A DNA stretch of 64,000 nucleotides from positions 272,988 to 336,987 of the forward strand of contig NZ_JAVBHX010000003.1 in assembly GCF_030732065.1 (NCBI RefSeq), given 5' to 3'. The stretch comes from Oceanimonas aquatica. GTDB lineage: Bacteria; Pseudomonadota; Gammaproteobacteria; Enterobacterales; Aeromonadaceae. Below the pieces are notes generated by a model that saw only the letters and a program-made list of their open reading frames with translations, was not told the origin of the DNA and made no database searches. Of the stretch, positions 62,602-64,000 are shown piece after piece. Numbering within the stretch: position 1 is the first letter of the stretch; each line of letters opens with the position of its first letter. A program made the translations under genes and the position numbers.

Positions 62602-62727
62602 ACTCCGGTACTGAACCTTCGTCATGCTGAACTTGATTCAGTATCAGCATGACAGACCCGGAGTCCGAGGCAAGTTGCACCAGTGTCTGCAGAATGGATT
62701 CCGGCTCGCAGGCCGGAATGACCACGC
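62602..62727. repeat. Palindromic intergenic repeats between tpiA and pfkA
   Basis: Nested hairpins: ACTCCGG...CCGGAGT enclosing GTCATGCTGA...TCAGCATGAC, then a second hairpin ATTCCGG-CTCGCAGG-CCGGAAT. Translation of such elements gives the well-known HAELDSVS-like peptides. They may act as transcript attenuators or 3'-end stabilisers for tpiA. Confidence 0.65.
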
Positions 62728-62760
62728 TTACAGCATAACGGAATAATAAAGAGGGACTCC

Positions 62761-63723
62761 ATGATCAAACGAATTGGTGTGCTGACCAGTGGCGGCGATG
62801 CCCCCGGCATGAACGCGGCCATTCGCGCTGTGGTACGGACCGGCCTGCATCACGGCCTGGAAGTGTTCGGCATTCAGAGCGGTTATCTGGGCCTGCATCA
62901 GGATCAGATCATACCGCTCGACCGTCACAGCGTATCGGACGTGATCACCCGGGGTGGCACCTTTCTGGGCTCGGCGCGCTTTCCCGAGTTCAAGGAACTT
63001 AAGGTGCGCGAGGAAGCGGTGGAAAACCTGAAAAAGCACGGCATCGACGGCCTGGTGGTGATCGGCGGTGACGGCTCCTACATGGGCGCCATGTGCCTGA
63101 CCGAGATGGGCTTCCCCTGCATCGGCATTCCCGGCACCATCGACAACGACATTGCCGGCACCGAGTTCACCATTGGTTTTGATACCGCCCTCAATGTGGC
63201 GGTGGAAGCCATTGACCGGCTGCGCGACACCTGCAGCTCCCACAACCGCATATCGGTGGTGGAGATCATGGGCCGTCACTGTGGTGATCTCACCTCGTCT
63301 GCCGCCGTGGCCGGCGGTGCCGAATACGTGATCGTGCCGGAAGTGGCCTTTGATCAGGACGAGCTGATCCAGCAAATCCACGAAGGCGTGGCCAAGGGCA
63401 AGAAGCACGCCATTGTGGCCATCTGCGAAAACGTGTGCGACGTCAACCAGCTGGCCAAAAACATTCAGGCAGCCACCGGTCGCGACACCCGGGCCACCAT
63501 TCTGGGTCACATTCAGCGCGGCGGCACCCCCACCGCGCAGGACAGAATTATGGCCAGCCGCATGGGCGCCCGCGCCGTGGAGCTGTTGCTGGAAGGCCTG
63601 GGCGGTCGCTGCATGGGCCTGCAGAACAACCATATCGTGCACCACGACATCATCGACTGCATCAAGCACCTGCGTCGCCCCTTTAACGAAGAGATGTATC
63701 AGCTGTCGAATACGCTGTTCTGA
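62761..63723 (+). CDS. pfkA: ATP-dependent 6-phosphofructokinase
   Basis: Committed step of glycolysis, fructose 6-phosphate to fructose 1,6-bisphosphate. 320 residues, equal to E. coli PfkA. ATP loop [14 protein letters not shown] (9-22), GGDGSYMGA, catalytic PGTIDNDI (Asp near 127), MGRHCGDL and [21 protein letters not shown] precedes the ATG. Same strand as tpiA, 169 nt downstream. Confidence 0.97.
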   Translation: MIKRIGVLTSGGDAPGMNAAIRAVVRTGLHHGLEVFGIQSGYLGLHQDQIIPLDRHSVSDVITRGGTFLGSARFPEFKELKVREEAVENLKKHGIDGLVVIGGDGSYMGAMCLTEMGFPCIGIPGTIDNDIAGTEFTIGFDTALNVAVEAIDRLRDTCSSHNRISVVEIMGRHCGDLTSSAAVAGGAEYVIVPEVAFDQDELIQQIHEGVAKGKKHAIVAICENVCDVNQLAKNIQAATGRDTRATILGHIQRGGTPTAQDRIMASRMGARAVELLLEGLGGRCMGLQNNHIVHHDIIDCIKHLRRPFNEEMYQLSNTLF

Positions 63724-63751
63724 TTGCTCTTGTCACTCCCGTCTTAAGTTA

Positions 63752-63880
63752 CGTCACTCCCTCCTTGTCTACGTCACTCCCGCGAAGGCGGGAGTCCATC
63801 TCACAGACAATGCCGTCGTTTGCCATTCCACCGCATAAAGCAGACTCTACGTTGCCTGCCCCTGGATGCCCGCCTTCGCG
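63752..63880. repeat. Composite REP-like repeat interrupted by an IS
   Basis: GTCACTCCCGCGAAGGCGGGAG then TCCATCTCACAGACAATGCCG, an AT-richer spacer, and the right half GGATGCCCGCCTTCGCG, which stops abruptly where the element at 60011 continues into its second arm. Matches the layout of the repeat at 60011-60125. Confidence 0.65.
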
Positions 63881-64000
63881 CTGAGGGATCCCCAAAAAAA
63901 TAGGCAGGCATGGTAGATTTTCTCTTTTGTTAATCGCCAAAAAAACAAAGAGGACCCGCCATGCCTGCCGTCCGCACAGTCTGCCATAACTTCTTCCGCT
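63881..64000 (+). mobile_element. Left end of an IS4-family (IS10-like) insertion sequence, partial
   Basis: The terminal sequence CTGAGGGATCCCC resembles the IS10 end CTGATGAATCCCC. About 80 nt in, after GAGGA, an ORF opens at 63961 and continues past the window. Only the left end is visible, so the family assignment is tentative. Confidence 0.55.
63961..64000 (+). CDS. Putative transposase, N terminus only
   Basis: Thirteen codons (MPAVRTVCHNFFR) open to the window end, preceded by AGAGGA 7-8 nt upstream. Its position inside the IS end and the style of the N terminus suggest an IS4-type transposase; too little is seen to be sure. Confidence 0.45.
   Translation, partial: MPAVRTVCHNFFR

Noticed and set aside
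63749..63940. 63-codon minus-strand frame with MDSRLRGSD
   Set aside because: Translation of the composite repeat and IS end.

Overview
The window is roughly 60% G+C (judged by eye), densely coded, and carries a standard gammaproteobacterial chromosomal core: fabA, rmf, uup, rlmKL, zapC-pyrD, an NAD-dependent glutamate dehydrogenase of the 1600-residue class, pepN, prc-proQ-msrC, yebG, aspC, pqiABC, mukFEB-cmoM-elyC, tpiA and pfkA. The mix of enterobacterial/Vibrio-like gene order with marine-type accessory genes suggests a member of the Aeromonadales such as the Oceanimonas/Zobellella/Oceanisphaera group. That assignment is inference from gene content and protein similarity recalled from memory, not from a search.

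Layout. 0-6 kb: fatty-acid synthesis (fabA), ribosome hibernation (rmf), a uup/glutaredoxin/rlmKL translation-related operon, then five tandem initiator tRNA-fMet genes. 6-19 kb, mostly minus strand: zapC, pyrD, gdhB, pepN-DUF2835, and msrC, proQ and prc. 19-25 kb: an ABC exporter, SOS-regulated yebG with a near-perfect LexA box, the sRNA gene sdsR (ryeB) with a sigma-S type promoter, tus with a Ter site in its promoter, a Bcr/CflA efflux pump and aspC. 25-30 kb: a decayed chemoreceptor pseudogene and the pqiABC lipid-transport operon. 30-37 kb: a c-di-GMP/phosphorelay cluster (REC-GGDEF-EAL, a 1337-residue CHASE-PAS-PAS hybrid kinase with Hpt, REC-GGDEF). 37-50 kb: small envelope and stress genes, a chemoreceptor, a betaine-type transporter with a divergent LysR, DUF523, yjdM and a DUF945 protein. 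50-53 kb: an accessory island whose gene junctions look like integron attC debris. 53-64 kb: mukBEF, cmoM, elyC, tpiA, pfkA, separated by palindromic intergenic repeats, one of which is interrupted by the left end of an IS4/IS10-like element running off the window.

The most notable signal is a replication-fork-trap locus. A Tus homologue (21599-22498) has the 17-mer TTGTATGTTGGCATAAT over its promoter. The same 17-mer recurs exactly at 37189, and a variant (GTATGTTGGAATAA) lies at 37825 between convergent genes. All three are intergenic and in the same orientation, and all contain the GTATGTTG core of E. coli Ter sites. The simplest reading is a nested set of like-oriented Ter sites beside tus, so the window probably lies in or near the terminus region. 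The SMC-like condensin mukBEF is also in the window.

Other genes group by function: uup, rlmKL, rmf and initiator tRNAs with translation; prc, pqiABC, the lipocalin, MscS and elyC with envelope upkeep; three c-di-GMP proteins and a chemoreceptor with environmental sensing; yebG and proQ/sdsR with stress and post-transcriptional control.
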